Source: Stutzerimonas kirkiae
Lineage (GTDB): Bacteria; Pseudomonadota; Gammaproteobacteria; Pseudomonadales; Pseudomonadaceae
Assembly: GCF_004327335.1 (NCBI RefSeq)
Contig: NZ_QJUO01000012.1
Location: 48,485 to 112,484 of the forward strand
Reading direction: 5' to 3'
Length of the DNA stretch: 64,000 nt
The notes under the pieces are model-generated. The model saw nothing but the letters and a program-made list of their open reading frames with translations, searched no databases and had not been told where the DNA came from. Of this stretch, positions 26,217 to 35,914 are shown in pieces (position 1 is the first letter of the stretch; the number at the start of each line of letters is the position of its first letter). The position numbers and the translations under genes are program-made.

Positions 26217-27095
26217 TCAACGGCGGATACCGCTGATCCTGACCCAGCCATCCTTTTCCGCGGTCGGGTCCAGCTCGAAATACTTGTCATAGGCAGCGCG
26301 GACTTCCTCGGCCTGCTCGGCGAGGATGCCGGACAAGGCCAGCTTGCCGCCGGAGCGTATCTGGCTGGCGATTTGCGTGGACAACGCCACCAGCGGCCCG
26401 GCGAGGATATTGGCGACCAGGATGTCGGCCTGCTGCTGCGGCAGGTGCTCGGGCAGGTAGACCGGGAAGCGCTCGGCCTCGATGCCATTGCGCCCGGCGT
26501 TGTCGCGGGAGGCTTCCAGGGCTTGCACGTCGATATCCGTGCCTACGGCACGGCGCGCGCCCAGCAGCAGGCTGGCAATGGCGAGAATGCCCGAGCCACA
26601 ACCGAAATCGAGCACGTCCAGGCCGTCCAGCTCCTGGCCATCCAGCCATTCCAGGCACAGGGCGGTCGTGGGGTGGGTGCCGGTACCGAATGCCAGGCCG
26701 GGGTCGAGTAGCAGGTTGACCGCGTCGGCATCCGGCGCTGCGTGCCAGCTCGGCACGATCCACAGGCGTCGGCCGAAACGCATCGGCTGGAAGTTGTCCA
26801 TCCAGCTACGCTCCCAGTCCTGGTCCTCGATGCGCTCGATCTGGTAGCTCGGCAAGGCGCCGCTGGTCAGTACGCTGAGGTGGCCGAGCAGTTCGGCTTC
26901 GTCGGTACTCTCCTCGAACAACGCCAGCAGGTGGGTGTTGCTCCACAACGGGGTGGTGCCCAGGTCGGGCTCGAAGATCGGTTGGTCTTCGGCATCCATG
27001 AAGGTCACCGATACCGCGCCCGCTTCCAGCAGGGCGTCTTCGTAGACCTCGGCCTGGTCGGGGGTGATAGCAAGGCGGACTTGTAGCCAGGGCAT
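26217..27095 (-). CDS. prmA: Ribosomal protein L11 methyltransferase
   Basis: S-adenosylmethionine-dependent enzyme of 292 residues that trimethylates ribosomal protein L11. The N-terminal substrate domain starts [16 protein letters not shown]; the SAM-binding motif is [16 protein letters not shown] near residue 165, and [10 protein letters not shown] near residue 230 is the NXXX motif of the family. The start at 27095 is chosen over 27107 because the family begins with this sequence. It lies downstream of accC on the same strand, with repeat R4 between. Confidence 0.96.
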   Translation of the reverse strand: MPWLQVRLAITPDQAEVYEDALLEAGAVSVTFMDAEDQPIFEPDLGTTPLWSNTHLLALFEESTDEAELLGHLSVLTSGALPSYQIERIEDQDWERSWMDNFQPMRFGRRLWIVPSWHAAPDADAVNLLLDPGLAFGTGTHPTTALCLEWLDGQELDGLDVLDFGCGSGILAIASLLLGARRAVGTDIDVQALEASRDNAGRNGIEAERFPVYLPEHLPQQQADILVANILAGPLVALSTQIASQIRSGGKLALSGILAEQAEEVRAAYDKYFELDPTAEKDGWVRISGIRR

Positions 27096-27109
27096 AAAAA
27101 ACCTCATGA

Positions 27110-27190
27110 AAAACGGCTGGAGGCTGGAGGCCGGACGAGTCGTCGCTTTCTCGTCCAGCCTCCAGCCTCCAGCGCTTCTGTCGTCTTTTA
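27110..27190 (-). repeat. Hairpin repeat, copy R4 (core only)
   Basis: Between accC and prmA. Arms at 27115-27138 and 27151-27175 are perfect over ggctggaggctgga / tccagcctccagcc. It lacks the outer flanks of R1-R3, so only the central hairpin is present. Confidence 0.72.
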
Positions 27191-27199
27191 GGGATGCTT

Positions 27200-28549
27200 T
27201 TAGTGCTTGTCCATACCCAGTTTCTTTTCCAGGTAATGGATGTTCACGCCGCCTTCACAGAACCCCTTGTCGCGGGTCAGGTCGCGATGCAAGGGGATGT
27301 TGGTCTTGATGCCGTCGACCACGATCTCGTCCAGCGCGTTGCGCATACGGGCCATGGCCTCGTCGCGGGTGGCGCCGTAGGTGATCAGCTTGCCGATCAG
27401 CGAGTCGTAGTTCGGCGGAACGCTGTAGCCGCTGTACAGGTGCGAATCGACACGTACGCCATTGCCGCCCGGGGCATGGAAATGCTTGACCTTGCCGGGG
27501 CAGGGCAGGAAGTTCGAGGGGTCTTCCGCGTTGATCCGGCATTCCAGCGAGTGACCGCGGAGGATCACGTCTTCCTGCTTGACCGACAGCTTGTTGCCGG
27601 CGGCGATATTGAGCATTTCCTTGACGATGTCGATGCCGGTGACCATTTCGGTGACCGGGTGCTCGACCTGCACGCGGGTGTTCATCTCGATGAAGTAGAA
27701 GCGGCCGTCTTCGTAGAGGAACTCGAAGGTGCCGGCACCGCGATAGCCGATCTCGATACAGGCATCGACGCAGCGCTTGAGGACTTCGGCGCGGGCCTTC
27801 TCGTCGATGAACGGGGCGGGCGCTTCTTCCAGTACCTTCTGGTGACGGCGTTGCAGCGAGCAGTCGCGGTCGTAGAGGTGGATGGCGTTGCCCTGGCCGT
27901 CGGACAGTATCTGGACTTCCACGTGGCGCGGGTTGCCGAGGAATTTCTCGAGGTAGACCATCGAATTGCCGAAGGCTGCGCCGGCTTCGGTGCGGGTCAG
28001 CTTGGCCGACTTGATCAGGTCTTCTTCCTGGTGGACCACGCGCATGCCGCGGCCACCGCCGCCACCGGCGGCCTTGATGATGACCGGGTAGCCGACTTCG
28101 CGGGCGATGCGCAGGGCTTCCTGTTCGTCTTCGGGCAGCGGGCCGTCGGAACCGGGAACGGTGGGGACGCCGGCTTTCTTCATGGCGTCCTTGGCCGAGA
28201 CCTTGTCACCCATCAGGCGAATGGTGTCGGCTTTCGGGCCGATGAAGACGAAGCCCGAATTCTCGACCTGTTCGGCGAAATCGGCATTCTCCGCCAGGAA
28301 GCCGTAGCCGGGGTGGATTGCCGTGGCGCCGGTCACTTCCGCAGCGGCGATGATCGCCGGGATATGCAGATAGGAGTTGGTCGCCAGCGCCGGGCCGATG
28401 CAGACGGATTCGTCGGCCAGGGACAGGTGCATCAGCTCACGGTCGGCGGTGGAGTGCACCGCGACGGTCTTGATGCCCAGTTCCTTGCAGGCACGCAGGA
28501 CGCGAAGGGCGATCTCGCCGCGGTTGGCGATCAGTACTTTTTCCAACAT
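27200..28549 (-). CDS. accC: Biotin carboxylase subunit of acetyl-CoA carboxylase
   Basis: ATP-grasp enzyme of 449 residues that carboxylates biotin on AccB, the first step of fatty acid synthesis. It starts [20 protein letters not shown]. The glycine loop [12 protein letters not shown], catalytic HHE-type residues ([26 protein letters not shown]) and [10 protein letters not shown] are present. The ATG at 28549 lies 17 bp from the accB stop, giving the standard accBC operon. Confidence 0.98.
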   Translation of the reverse strand: MLEKVLIANRGEIALRVLRACKELGIKTVAVHSTADRELMHLSLADESVCIGPALATNSYLHIPAIIAAAEVTGATAIHPGYGFLAENADFAEQVENSGFVFIGPKADTIRLMGDKVSAKDAMKKAGVPTVPGSDGPLPEDEQEALRIAREVGYPVIIKAAGGGGGRGMRVVHQEEDLIKSAKLTRTEAGAAFGNSMVYLEKFLGNPRHVEVQILSDGQGNAIHLYDRDCSLQRRHQKVLEEAPAPFIDEKARAEVLKRCVDACIEIGYRGAGTFEFLYEDGRFYFIEMNTRVQVEHPVTEMVTGIDIVKEMLNIAAGNKLSVKQEDVILRGHSLECRINAEDPSNFLPCPGKVKHFHAPGGNGVRVDSHLYSGYSVPPNYDSLIGKLITYGATRDEAMARMRNALDEIVVDGIKTNIPLHRDLTRDKGFCEGGVNIHYLEKKLGMDKH

Positions 28550-28566
28550 CGCAGGCTCTCCGCAGT

Positions 28567-29025
28567 TCAAACGATGGTGAACAGCGGCTGGTCGTATTCG
28601 ACCGGCTGACCATTCTCCACCAGGATGGATTCGATGGTGCCGCTGACTTCGGCCTCGATGTGGTTCATCATTTTCATCGCTTCGACGATGCACAGGATGT
28701 CGCCTTTCTTCACGGTCTGGCCGACTTCGACGAAGTTGGCGGACTCAGGCGAGGGCGCACGGTAGAAGGTGCCGACCATCGGCGAGCGGACCACGTTGCC
28801 GTTCAGTTTCGGTGCGGCCGGGGCGGCGTCGGCGGCGATGGGCGCAGCGGCTGCGACCGGAGCGGGGGCGGCCGGGGCCGGGGCATAGATCGGTTGCTGG
28901 GCATAGGCCGGTTGCTTGCTGTGGCGGCTGATGCGTACGGACTCTTCGCCCTCGTGGATCTCCAGTTCGTCGATGCCGGACTCTTCCAGCAGTTCGATCA
29001 GTTTCTTGACTTTGCGAATATCCAT
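28567..29025 (-). CDS. accB: Biotin carboxyl carrier protein
   Basis: Biotin carrier of 152 residues. The N-terminal helix ([21 protein letters not shown]) and Ala/Pro-rich linker (about 38-75) precede the biotinyl domain, with the biotinylated lysine at Lys118 in the canonical EAMKMMN motif. It is the first gene of accBC and follows aroQ by 46 bp, an order common in gammaproteobacteria, so aroQ-accB-accC may be cotranscribed. Confidence 0.98.
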   Translation of the reverse strand: MDIRKVKKLIELLEESGIDELEIHEGEESVRISRHSKQPAYAQQPIYAPAPAAPAPVAAAAPIAADAAPAAPKLNGNVVRSPMVGTFYRAPSPESANFVEVGQTVKKGDILCIVEAMKMMNHIEAEVSGTIESILVENGQPVEYDQPLFTIV

Positions 29026-29071
29026 GAAGCAGTGACTCCCAGGTGAGTGCTATAGGTTTGCGCTGGCTTCC

Positions 29072-29515
29072 TCAGGAAGCAGCGAGTTGTTCCAGGGCGG
29101 CTTCCAGTGCCAGGCGGTAACCGCTGGCGCCAAGACCGCAGATCACCCCTACCGCCACGTCGGAGAAGTAGGAGTGATGACGGAAAGATTCACGCTTGTG
29201 CACGTTCGACAGGTGCACTTCGATGAATGGGATGCTCACGGCCAGCAATGCGTCACGTAATGCGACGCTGGTGTGCGTGAAGGCGGCCGGGTTGATCAGG
29301 ATGAAGTCGACGCCTTCGCCATGCGCGGCGTGGATGCGATCGATCAGCTCGTGCTCGGCGTTCGATTGCAGGCAGACCAGTCGATGCCCGGCGTCGGCGG
29401 CGCGCCGTTGCAGATCCTGGTCGATCCGTTCGAGGCTGGTGGCGCCATAGACACCCGGCTCGCGGACGCCGAGCATATTCAGGTTGGGGCCATGCAGAAC
29501 CAGGATCGTGGCCAT
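29072..29515 (-). CDS. aroQ: Type II 3-dehydroquinate dehydratase
   Basis: Shikimate-pathway enzyme of 147 residues forming a dodecamer; dehydrates 3-dehydroquinate. The N-terminus [20 protein letters not shown] carries the catalytic Tyr and the Arg of the flexible lid; [30 protein letters not shown] and [20 protein letters not shown] give the Glu and His active-site residues. It is full length and upstream of accB. Confidence 0.97.
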   Translation of the reverse strand: MATILVLHGPNLNMLGVREPGVYGATSLERIDQDLQRRAADAGHRLVCLQSNAEHELIDRIHAAHGEGVDFILINPAAFTHTSVALRDALLAVSIPFIEVHLSNVHKRESFRHHSYFSDVAVGVICGLGASGYRLALEAALEQLAAS

Positions 29516-29693
29516 GGGTATTCCTTGTTGTTCTGTCGCGGCGCTTGCGGAGCGTCGCCGGAAAAAAGATGGAAACTATGCCCGAAGGCTGTGCTGACTG
29601 TCCAGTCAAGCCGTGTTCGCGGTAAATGTCCGCATTATGGCTGGAGATGGCAGCAGACCCTCGCAGCGTAACAGCCTCAGGCCCGGCAGGCTG

Positions 29694-31457
29694 CTAGAGG
29701 CGCTGCCCGGCCAGGTTCAGGCGCTCGACGAAGCCGGGCCGGTCTATTTCGCCGACCACGCGGGCTTCGACGATTTCCCTGCCCTGGCGGTCGAAGAACA
29801 GCAGGGCCGGTGGCCCGAACAGCTTGTGGCGATCCAGCAGGGCGCGCTGCGCGGCGTTGCTTGCGGTGATATCGAAGCGGATCAGGCGATAGTCCTGCAA
29901 CCGTTCGACCACCTCGGGGGCATTCAGCACTTCACGCTCTATCACCTTGCAACTGATGCACCAGTCCGCATACCAGTCCAGCAGCAGTGGCTGGCCCGAG
30001 TTGCGTGCGGCTTCCAGTTGGGCGTCAAGGCCGGCGGGGGTGGAAACTTCATGCCAGCTCTGCTGGCCACCGGCGAGGACGGCTGCTCGTGGCAAGGGGC
30101 GCAACGGGTCGGAGCCGCCCTGAAGGGCGCCGGTCCAGGCCGCCAGGGCATAGGCCAGCAACACCAGCCCGAGCAACTGCGCCAGTTTCTGCCGGGGTGT
30201 CTTCGGGGTCAGCTCCAGGGTGCCGAGGAACAGCGCCGTGCCGGCCGCCAGCAGCCCCCAGAGCGCCAGGGCCAGTGGCCCGGGCAGCACCCGTTCGAGC
30301 ATCCAGACGGCGACGGCCAGCAACAATACGCCGAAGGCGTTGCGTACCGTGACCATCCAGGCGCCGCTTTTCGGCAGCAGGGTGCCGCCGCCGGTGGCGA
30401 ACAGGATCAGTGGCGCGCCCATGCCCAGGCCGAGGGCGAAGAGTTTCAGCCCGCCACCCCAGGCGTCGCCACTGGCGCTGATATAGAGCAGCGCCCCGGC
30501 CAGGGGGGCGGAGACGCAGGGCGATACCAGCAGGCTGGACAGGCTGCCGAGCAGTGCCGCGCCGAAGAAGGAGCCGCCCCTGGCATTGCCGGCCAGTCTG
30601 TCCAGCCTGCCGCTTAGGGCCTGCGGCAGGCGCAGTTCGAACAGGCCGAACATGGCCAGGGCGAACAGCGCGAAGAACAGCGCGAATGGCACCAGCACCC
30701 ATGGTGATTGCAGGCGTGCCTGCAGGTTCAGTTCGGCGCCGAACAATCCCATCAATGCGCCCAGTACGGCGAAGCCGCCGGCCATGGGCAATACATAGGC
30801 CAGGGCCAGCAGGAAACTGCGCAGCCCGCCGTTCCGGCCGTGCAGGACCACAGCCGAGAGGATCGGCAGCATCGGCAGTACGCATGGGGTGAAGGTCAGG
30901 CCCAGCCCGGCGAGGAAGAACAGTGCCAGCGATGTCCAGGAGACTCCCGGCTCTGCCGCATTCGCGCCGCTGCCCGCGCTGTCGTCCGGCGCATTTCCTG
31001 TGAGTTGCAGGGTTTCGGTTTCCGGCGGGTAGCACAGCCCCTTGTCGGCACAGCCCTGATAGGAAACCTGGAGCGCCACTGGGCGGTTTTCGGGATTCTC
31101 GAAGGGAATGATGATATCCGTGATGCCGTAGTAGACCTCGACTTCGCCGAAGTACTCGTCGACCTTGGGCTGGGCCTCGGGCAAACGTGGCTGGCCGAGG
31201 CTGACGGCGGCGTCGCTGCTCTTGAATTGCAGCCGGTGGCGGTACAGGTAGTAACCCGGCGCATTGGTGAAACGCAGCCGCGCCTGGCCTTCCTCGACGC
31301 TGACCAGGCTCAGGCGGAAGGCTTCGCGTACCGGCAGGAAATCCGCGCTATTGTTCAGCGGGGCGCCCAGGGACGGGCTGGGGCGATTATCGAACAGGCC
31401 CGCCGCGCCGGCGGGCAGGATGAACAGCAGTAGCCACAGGCTCAGCAGTCTGCGCAT
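29694..31457 (-). CDS. dsbD: Thiol:disulfide interchange protein DsbD
   Basis: Inner-membrane reductant conduit of 587 residues that passes electrons from cytoplasmic thioredoxin to periplasmic proteins. It has a signal peptide, the periplasmic alpha domain with the Cys pair GCADKGLCYPP near residue 120, eight membrane segments with the two membrane cysteines (TPCVLPMLP, VSPCVSAPL), and a C-terminal thioredoxin-like gamma domain with CISCK. All six redox cysteines are present. It may serve c-type cytochrome maturation or DsbC; no ccm genes are near. The 178-bp gap to aroQ contains no gene. Confidence 0.96.
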   Translation of the reverse strand: MRRLLSLWLLLFILPAGAAGLFDNRPSPSLGAPLNNSADFLPVREAFRLSLVSVEEGQARLRFTNAPGYYLYRHRLQFKSSDAAVSLGQPRLPEAQPKVDEYFGEVEVYYGITDIIIPFENPENRPVALQVSYQGCADKGLCYPPETETLQLTGNAPDDSAGSGANAAEPGVSWTSLALFFLAGLGLTFTPCVLPMLPILSAVVLHGRNGGLRSFLLALAYVLPMAGGFAVLGALMGLFGAELNLQARLQSPWVLVPFALFFALFALAMFGLFELRLPQALSGRLDRLAGNARGGSFFGAALLGSLSSLLVSPCVSAPLAGALLYISASGDAWGGGLKLFALGLGMGAPLILFATGGGTLLPKSGAWMVTVRNAFGVLLLAVAVWMLERVLPGPLALALWGLLAAGTALFLGTLELTPKTPRQKLAQLLGLVLLAYALAAWTGALQGGSDPLRPLPRAAVLAGGQQSWHEVSTPAGLDAQLEAARNSGQPLLLDWYADWCISCKVIEREVLNAPEVVERLQDYRLIRFDITASNAAQRALLDRHKLFGPPALLFFDRQGREIVEARVVGEIDRPGFVERLNLAGQRL

Positions 31458-31517
31458 GGGAATCTCACCGTTGATGATGGCTACATGATAACCAAGCCTG
31501 CGGCGGGCTGCGCGGTT

Positions 31518-31853
31518 TCAACTGTCGCGCTGCGGCAGGCTTTGCAACCAGATACTGCCATCATGCTCGATACAGGGATGTTGTCGCAGGAAATCGCCGC
31601 TGCAGGGGCCGGCAACGCACTCGCCGCTTTCGATCAGGAACAGTGCGCCGTGGTGGGCGCACTGGATCATGCTGGCGCTCTGGTCGAGAAAGCGCCCGGC
31701 CTGCCAATCGAGACGCACACCCCGGTGCGGGCAGTGGTTTTCATAGACATGGGCCAGGCCATGCTGACGTATCGCCATGAGTGCCAGGCCGTTCACCGTA
31801 AAGCTTCGGCTCTGGCCTTCCGGCAGTTCCGTCGAATGGCAGAGTGGGATCAT
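31518..31853 (-). CDS. Rieske-type [2Fe-2S] ferredoxin-like protein
   Basis: Small soluble protein of 111 residues that is just a Rieske domain. The cluster ligands are CPHRG near residue 41 and CAHHG near residue 65, a CXH...CXXH pattern. Stand-alone Rieske proteins of this type carry electrons or are fused partners of assimilatory reductases and oxygenases, but no such partner lies here. It is 60 bp upstream of dsbD on the same strand, so cotranscription is possible. Specific role unknown. Confidence 0.85.
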   Translation of the reverse strand: MIPLCHSTELPEGQSRSFTVNGLALMAIRQHGLAHVYENHCPHRGVRLDWQAGRFLDQSASMIQCAHHGALFLIESGECVAGPCSGDFLRQHPCIEHDGSIWLQSLPQRDS

Positions 31854-31993
31854 GCGTTGACTTCCTGGGAGGCGGGCCGTGAATTATCCCGTGGCGGGCA
31901 GGGTTGATCCAGCCGCACCCTGCACTCGAAGGGCCGTGAGGAGCGGGCTGAACGAAGAGTACCGTCCATGCCCGAGAGTGCCCACGGATTTTC

Positions 31994-32029
31994 TCCAGCC
32001 TCCAGCGCTTTTATGGAAGCATCTTGGCG
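31994..32029 (-). repeat. Hairpin repeat fragment R5
   Basis: Half of the family hairpin plus one flank: tccagcctccagcgctttta followed by tggaagcatcttgg, matching the corresponding end of R1 with few changes. The other arm is missing, so this is a degraded copy in the gap before hmuT. Confidence 0.55.
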
Positions 32030-32142
32030 CGAGGTGCCCGATGGTGTGCTTACCCTGGTTTCATTAAAACTGCGGCACAATCGGTTGACTTTTAAATGCT
32101 AGTAATAATCAACTGTGCGGATGATGAAGCCTGGAGCGATAG

Positions 32143-33033
32143 ATGGTGCGTATACGAGCCTTTTGCTGTGGAGTGGGACTGTCATTGCTGGCGCAGGCTG
32201 CCCTGGCCCAGTCGGAATCGCCGCAACGCTGGGTCAGCGCCGGCGGGGCGATCAGTGAGTGGGTGGTGGCCCTGGGGGCGGAGCAGCGCCTGGTCGGCGT
32301 CGACAGTACCAGCCAGCAACCGTCGTCACTGAGGGAGCTGCCCAGTATCGGCTATCAGCGCCAGTTGGCGGCGGAGGGGATTCTCGCCCTGCGCCCCGAC
32401 CTGTTGGTGGGGAGCGAGGAAATGGGGCCGCCGCCGGTGCTGGAACAACTCGGGGCCGCAGGCGTACGGATCGAGCGTCTGTCCGCCGCCGGTGACCTGA
32501 CTGCACTGCAAGGCAATGTGCGGCGCCTGGGTGAATTGCTGGGCGAGCCCGAGCGTGCCGAGGCCGTGCTGGCCGATCTGGACGCCAGGCTGGCGCGTCA
32601 GGCGCATTGGCTACGGGAAGCGCAGCGCAGCCAGGCGGTGCCGGGCGTGCTGCTGCTGGTCGGGCAGGGCGGCGGCAATCTGCTGGTGGCAGGCTCAGGC
32701 ACTTCGGCGGACTGGCTGCTGGAGCATTCCGGTGGGCACAATCTGGCCAGCCATCCCGGCTACAAGGCGTTTTCCAGCGAAGCGCTGGCGGCGCTGAATC
32801 CGGAAGTGCTGCTGGTGACCGACCGCAGCCTGCGCGGAGTCGAAGTGCTCAAGGCGGTGCTGGCGCAGAACCCCGGGCTGGCCGCCAGCCGGGCGGTGCG
32901 CGAGGAGCGCGTACTGGTGATCGACCCGACCCTGCTGGTCGGCGGGCTCGGACCGCGAACCCTGGAAACCCTGGCAAGCTGGTCGGCGGCCTTCTATCCG
33001 CAACAGCCGCCACTGGCTGACGGGGCGCCATGA
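32143..33033 (+). CDS. hmuT: Haem ABC transporter, periplasmic binding protein
   Basis: Secreted cluster-A binding protein of 296 residues that carries haem to the permease. Sec signal to about residue 22 (QAALA). The probable haem-ligating Tyr is in LPSIGYQRQLAAEG near residue 66, matching the PhuT/ShuT Tyr. First gene of hmuTUV-chaN; it overlaps the permease by 4 bp. CTGGAG lies 7 bp before the ATG. No haem receptor (PhuR type) or PhuS-type chaperone gene is linked, which is unusual. I saw no convincing Fur box directly upstream. Confidence 0.92.
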   Translation: MVRIRAFCCGVGLSLLAQAALAQSESPQRWVSAGGAISEWVVALGAEQRLVGVDSTSQQPSSLRELPSIGYQRQLAAEGILALRPDLLVGSEEMGPPPVLEQLGAAGVRIERLSAAGDLTALQGNVRRLGELLGEPERAEAVLADLDARLARQAHWLREAQRSQAVPGVLLLVGQGGGNLLVAGSGTSADWLLEHSGGHNLASHPGYKAFSSEALAALNPEVLLVTDRSLRGVEVLKAVLAQNPGLAASRAVREERVLVIDPTLLVGGLGPRTLETLASWSAAFYPQQPPLADGAP

Positions 33034-34067
33034 CCCGCCTGCTTTCCCCCCGGACCCTCTTTTGTGCGTTGATCGGCCTCTTGCTGGCGGCGCTGTGGCT
33101 ATCGCTGGCGCTCGGGCCAGTCAGCCTGCCGCTGGGCGATACCCTGCGGGCGGCCTTGCGCATCGTCGGCCTGCCGATTGCCCCGCAGGGGCTGGAGCAG
33201 GCGGAACTGATCCTGGGGCAGATTCGCCTGCCGCGTACTTTGCTGGGGCTGGCGGTCGGTGCCGTGCTGGCGCTGTCCGGGGTGGCGATGCAGGGGCTGT
33301 TCCGCAACCCGCTGGCCGATCCCGGGTTGATCGGGGTTTCCAGCGGCGCCGCGCTGGGCGCGGCCTTCGCTATCGTCGGCGGTTCGTTGTTCGGCGGCAT
33401 TCCCGCGGCGCTGGAGCCTTATCTGCTGTCCGCCTGTGCCTTCGCTGGGGGGCTTGGGGTGACCGCGCTGGTCTATCGCCTCGGCCGCCGCGACGGCCAG
33501 ACCCATGTGGCGACCATGCTGCTGGCGGGGATCGCGTTGACCGCGCTGGCCGGGGCGGCGATCGGGTTGTTCACCTACCTGGCCGACGATGCCACGCTGC
33601 GCACCCTGACCTTCTGGAACCTGGGCAGCCTGAACGGTGCCAGCTATGCCCGTCTCTGGCCGCTGTTGCTGGTCACCCTCGGCGTGTCGCTGTGGCTACC
33701 ACGCCGGGCGAAGGCGCTGAATGCCCTGTTGCTGGGGGAGTCGGAGGCCCGTCACCTGGGGTTCGAGGTGGAGCGCGTCAAGCGTGAGCTGGTGTTCTGT
33801 ACGGCGCTGGGCGTCGGCGCTGCGGTCGCGGCGGCAGGCATGATCGGTTTCATCGGCCTGGTGGTACCGCACCTGGTACGGCTGCTGGTGGGGCCGGATC
33901 ATCGGGTATTGCTGCCGGCCTCGGCCCTGGCCGGCGCCAGCCTGCTGCTGCTGGCCGATCTGCTGGCGCGGCTGGCCCTGGCTCCCGCCGAACTGCCGAT
34001 CGGTATCGTCACGGCCCTGATCGGCGCGCCGTTTTTCCTGTTCCTATTGCTCAAGGGGCGCGCCTGA
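33030..34067 (+). CDS. hmuU: Haem ABC transporter, permease
   Basis: BtuC/FecCD-family membrane subunit of 345 residues with about ten transmembrane segments. Family signatures include GLPLAPQG-like loops, [23 protein letters not shown] near residue 75 and [17 protein letters not shown] near residue 275, the L-loop that contacts the ATPase. Its start overlaps hmuT by 4 bp and its stop overlaps hmuV by 1 bp, so the three subunits are translationally coupled. Confidence 0.95.
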   Translation: MTRLLSPRTLFCALIGLLLAALWLSLALGPVSLPLGDTLRAALRIVGLPIAPQGLEQAELILGQIRLPRTLLGLAVGAVLALSGVAMQGLFRNPLADPGLIGVSSGAALGAAFAIVGGSLFGGIPAALEPYLLSACAFAGGLGVTALVYRLGRRDGQTHVATMLLAGIALTALAGAAIGLFTYLADDATLRTLTFWNLGSLNGASYARLWPLLLVTLGVSLWLPRRAKALNALLLGESEARHLGFEVERVKRELVFCTALGVGAAVAAAGMIGFIGLVVPHLVRLLVGPDHRVLLPASALAGASLLLLADLLARLALAPAELPIGIVTALIGAPFFLFLLLKGRA

Positions 34068-34834
34068 TGCTGAGAGTCGAAGGGCTGGGGGTCCGGCGCG
34101 GTGCCGAGGCGGTGCTGAGCGGCGTCGACTTTTGCCTGTCGAGCGGGGAGGTATTGGGTGTCCTCGGCCCCAACGGGGCCGGTAAAAGCACCTTGCTAGG
34201 TGCGCTCTGCGGGGAGTTGCCGGCCAGTGAGGGAAGCGTGTCGCTGGCTGGCCGAGCGCTGGATGACTGGCACGGCCCGGAGCGGGCGCGGCGCCTGGCG
34301 GTGCTGCCGCAGATATCGACGTTGAATTTCGCTTTCCGTGTGCATGAGGTAGTCGAGATGGGACGGCTGCCCCACGCCACCGGCAGGCACATCGACCAGC
34401 AGGCGCTGCTGGAGGCGCTGGATGCCGCGGATGCCGCGCACCTGGCCGAGCGCAACTACCTGACGCTGTCCGGTGGGGAACGGCAGCGCGTGCACCTTGC
34501 CCGGGTGCTGGCACAGCTCTGGCCGGCAGGAGAGGGCAGCGTGCTGTTGCTCGATGAGCCGACCTCCATGCTCGACCCCCTGCACCAGCACAGCACCCTG
34601 GGGGCTGTGCGGGCGTTCTCGCGCAGTGGCGGGGCGGTACTGGTCATCCTGCATGACCTGAACCTGGCGGCGCGCTATTGCGACCGACTGTTGCTACTGG
34701 CCAGCGGCGGCGTGCATGTCGCGGGTACGCCCGAGGAGGTCTTGCGGCCCGCTCCGCTGAAGGCGGTGTTCGGCCTGGATGTCCTGGTCCAGCGCCATCC
34801 CGAGCGGGGCCACCCGCTTGTCATCGCACGTTAG
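34067..34834 (+). CDS. hmuV: Haem ABC transporter, ATP-binding protein
   Basis: ATPase subunit of 255 residues that powers haem import. Walker [10 protein letters not shown] near residue 38, signature [15 protein letters not shown] near residue 140, Walker [13 protein letters not shown] and the switch His in [12 protein letters not shown] are all intact. It is translationally coupled to the permease and followed after 10 bp by the ChaN-type lipoprotein. Confidence 0.96.
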   Translation: MLRVEGLGVRRGAEAVLSGVDFCLSSGEVLGVLGPNGAGKSTLLGALCGELPASEGSVSLAGRALDDWHGPERARRLAVLPQISTLNFAFRVHEVVEMGRLPHATGRHIDQQALLEALDAADAAHLAERNYLTLSGGERQRVHLARVLAQLWPAGEGSVLLLDEPTSMLDPLHQHSTLGAVRAFSRSGGAVLVILHDLNLAARYCDRLLLLASGGVHVAGTPEEVLRPAPLKAVFGLDVLVQRHPERGHPLVIAR

Positions 34835-34844
34835 GGGGTTAGCC

Positions 34845-35738
34845 ATGCGCTGTGTGCCGTTGTTTTTACTGCTGCTGCTTTCGGCCTGCCAGGCGAACCT
34901 GCCCGCGTTGCCCGAGTGGCAGAGCCCGTTGGGACGCGAGCATGCCGACCTGGGGCGCATTCGCGATCTGCGTAGCGGCGAGTGGTTGGCGCCCGCCCAG
35001 TTGCTCGAGCGCCTGGCGGCGGCCCCGCGGGTGCTGGTCGGCGAGCAGCATGACAATCCGGACCATCATGCGCTGCAGGTCTGGCTGCTACAGGCCCTGG
35101 CGACGCGCAGGGAGCAGGGCGCTCTGTTGCTGGAGATGCTGACGCCCGACCAGCAGGGCGCGGTGGACGCGGTCAAGGCGCGGCTGGCCAGCGGCCAGGC
35201 GGTGACGGACCTGCAGGGCGAACTGGCCTGGGCCAGGGGCTGGGACTGGGCGCTGTACGGGCCCCTGGTTCGCCATGCGCTGCGGCAGCCCTACCCATTG
35301 CTGGCGGCCAATCTGGAGCATGGCGAGATGATGCGCATCTACCAGGAGCAACCGCCGCTGGCCGGCAGCGCATCGACGGCGGCGCCCGTTCGCCAGGCCC
35401 TGTTGCGGCAGGTCCGCGAGGCACACTGCGGGCTGTTGCCGGAAAGCCGGATGCCGGCGATGCTGGCCATCCAGCAGCAACGTGACCGGCGCATGGCCGA
35501 GGCGCTGCTGGCGGCGCCGCTTCCCGCGCTGCTGTTCGCCGGGGCCTATCATGTCCGCCGCGACCTGGGGGTGCCGTTGCATCTGCGGGATCTTGGCGGC
35601 GAGGCGGGTACCCAGGTGCTGATCCTGGCGGAGGTCGGCAAGCGCGTGACGGCTAACCAGGCCGATTTCGTCTGGTACAGCGCGGCGCTGCCGGCGCAGG
35701 ATCACTGTGAGAAGCTGCGGCAGGAGCCGGCGCGCTAG
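34845..35738 (+). CDS. ChaN-family haem-binding lipoprotein (PhuW-like)
   Basis: Lipoprotein of 297 residues: signal with lipobox LLSACQ (Cys15) and a ChaN domain starting RVLVGEQHDNPDHHALQ near residue 64, with a later GAYHVRRDLGVPLHL. ChaN proteins bind two haems at an intermolecular interface, and PhuW is the homologue at the end of the P. aeruginosa phu operon. Its place after hmuV supports that role. The ATG at 34845 is selected because it begins the signal peptide. Confidence 0.9.
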   Translation: MRCVPLFLLLLLSACQANLPALPEWQSPLGREHADLGRIRDLRSGEWLAPAQLLERLAAAPRVLVGEQHDNPDHHALQVWLLQALATRREQGALLLEMLTPDQQGAVDAVKARLASGQAVTDLQGELAWARGWDWALYGPLVRHALRQPYPLLAANLEHGEMMRIYQEQPPLAGSASTAAPVRQALLRQVREAHCGLLPESRMPAMLAIQQQRDRRMAEALLAAPLPALLFAGAYHVRRDLGVPLHLRDLGGEAGTQVLILAEVGKRVTANQADFVWYSAALPAQDHCEKLRQEPAR

Positions 35739-35914
35739 GGCCTGTTGCCGTTTCGGCGCAAGCCGCGTTGTCGCGAGCGAGAAATTCCTCCCGGTCAGGC
35801 CGCGCCCGTTGCCGACGGGCTTGCGGCATTCACTCCATCCCTGGGTTTGCGCAGGACGCAGGCAATGGCCACGGCTGTCACCGCGTGCTGCCGGGTATTC
35901 GTGCCGCTGGCGCG

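Noticed and set aside
32085..32113. TTGACT and nearby AT-rich sequence as a Fur-controlled promoter of hmuT
   Set aside because: No -10 at acceptable spacing and the Fur match is poor, so not listed as a site.
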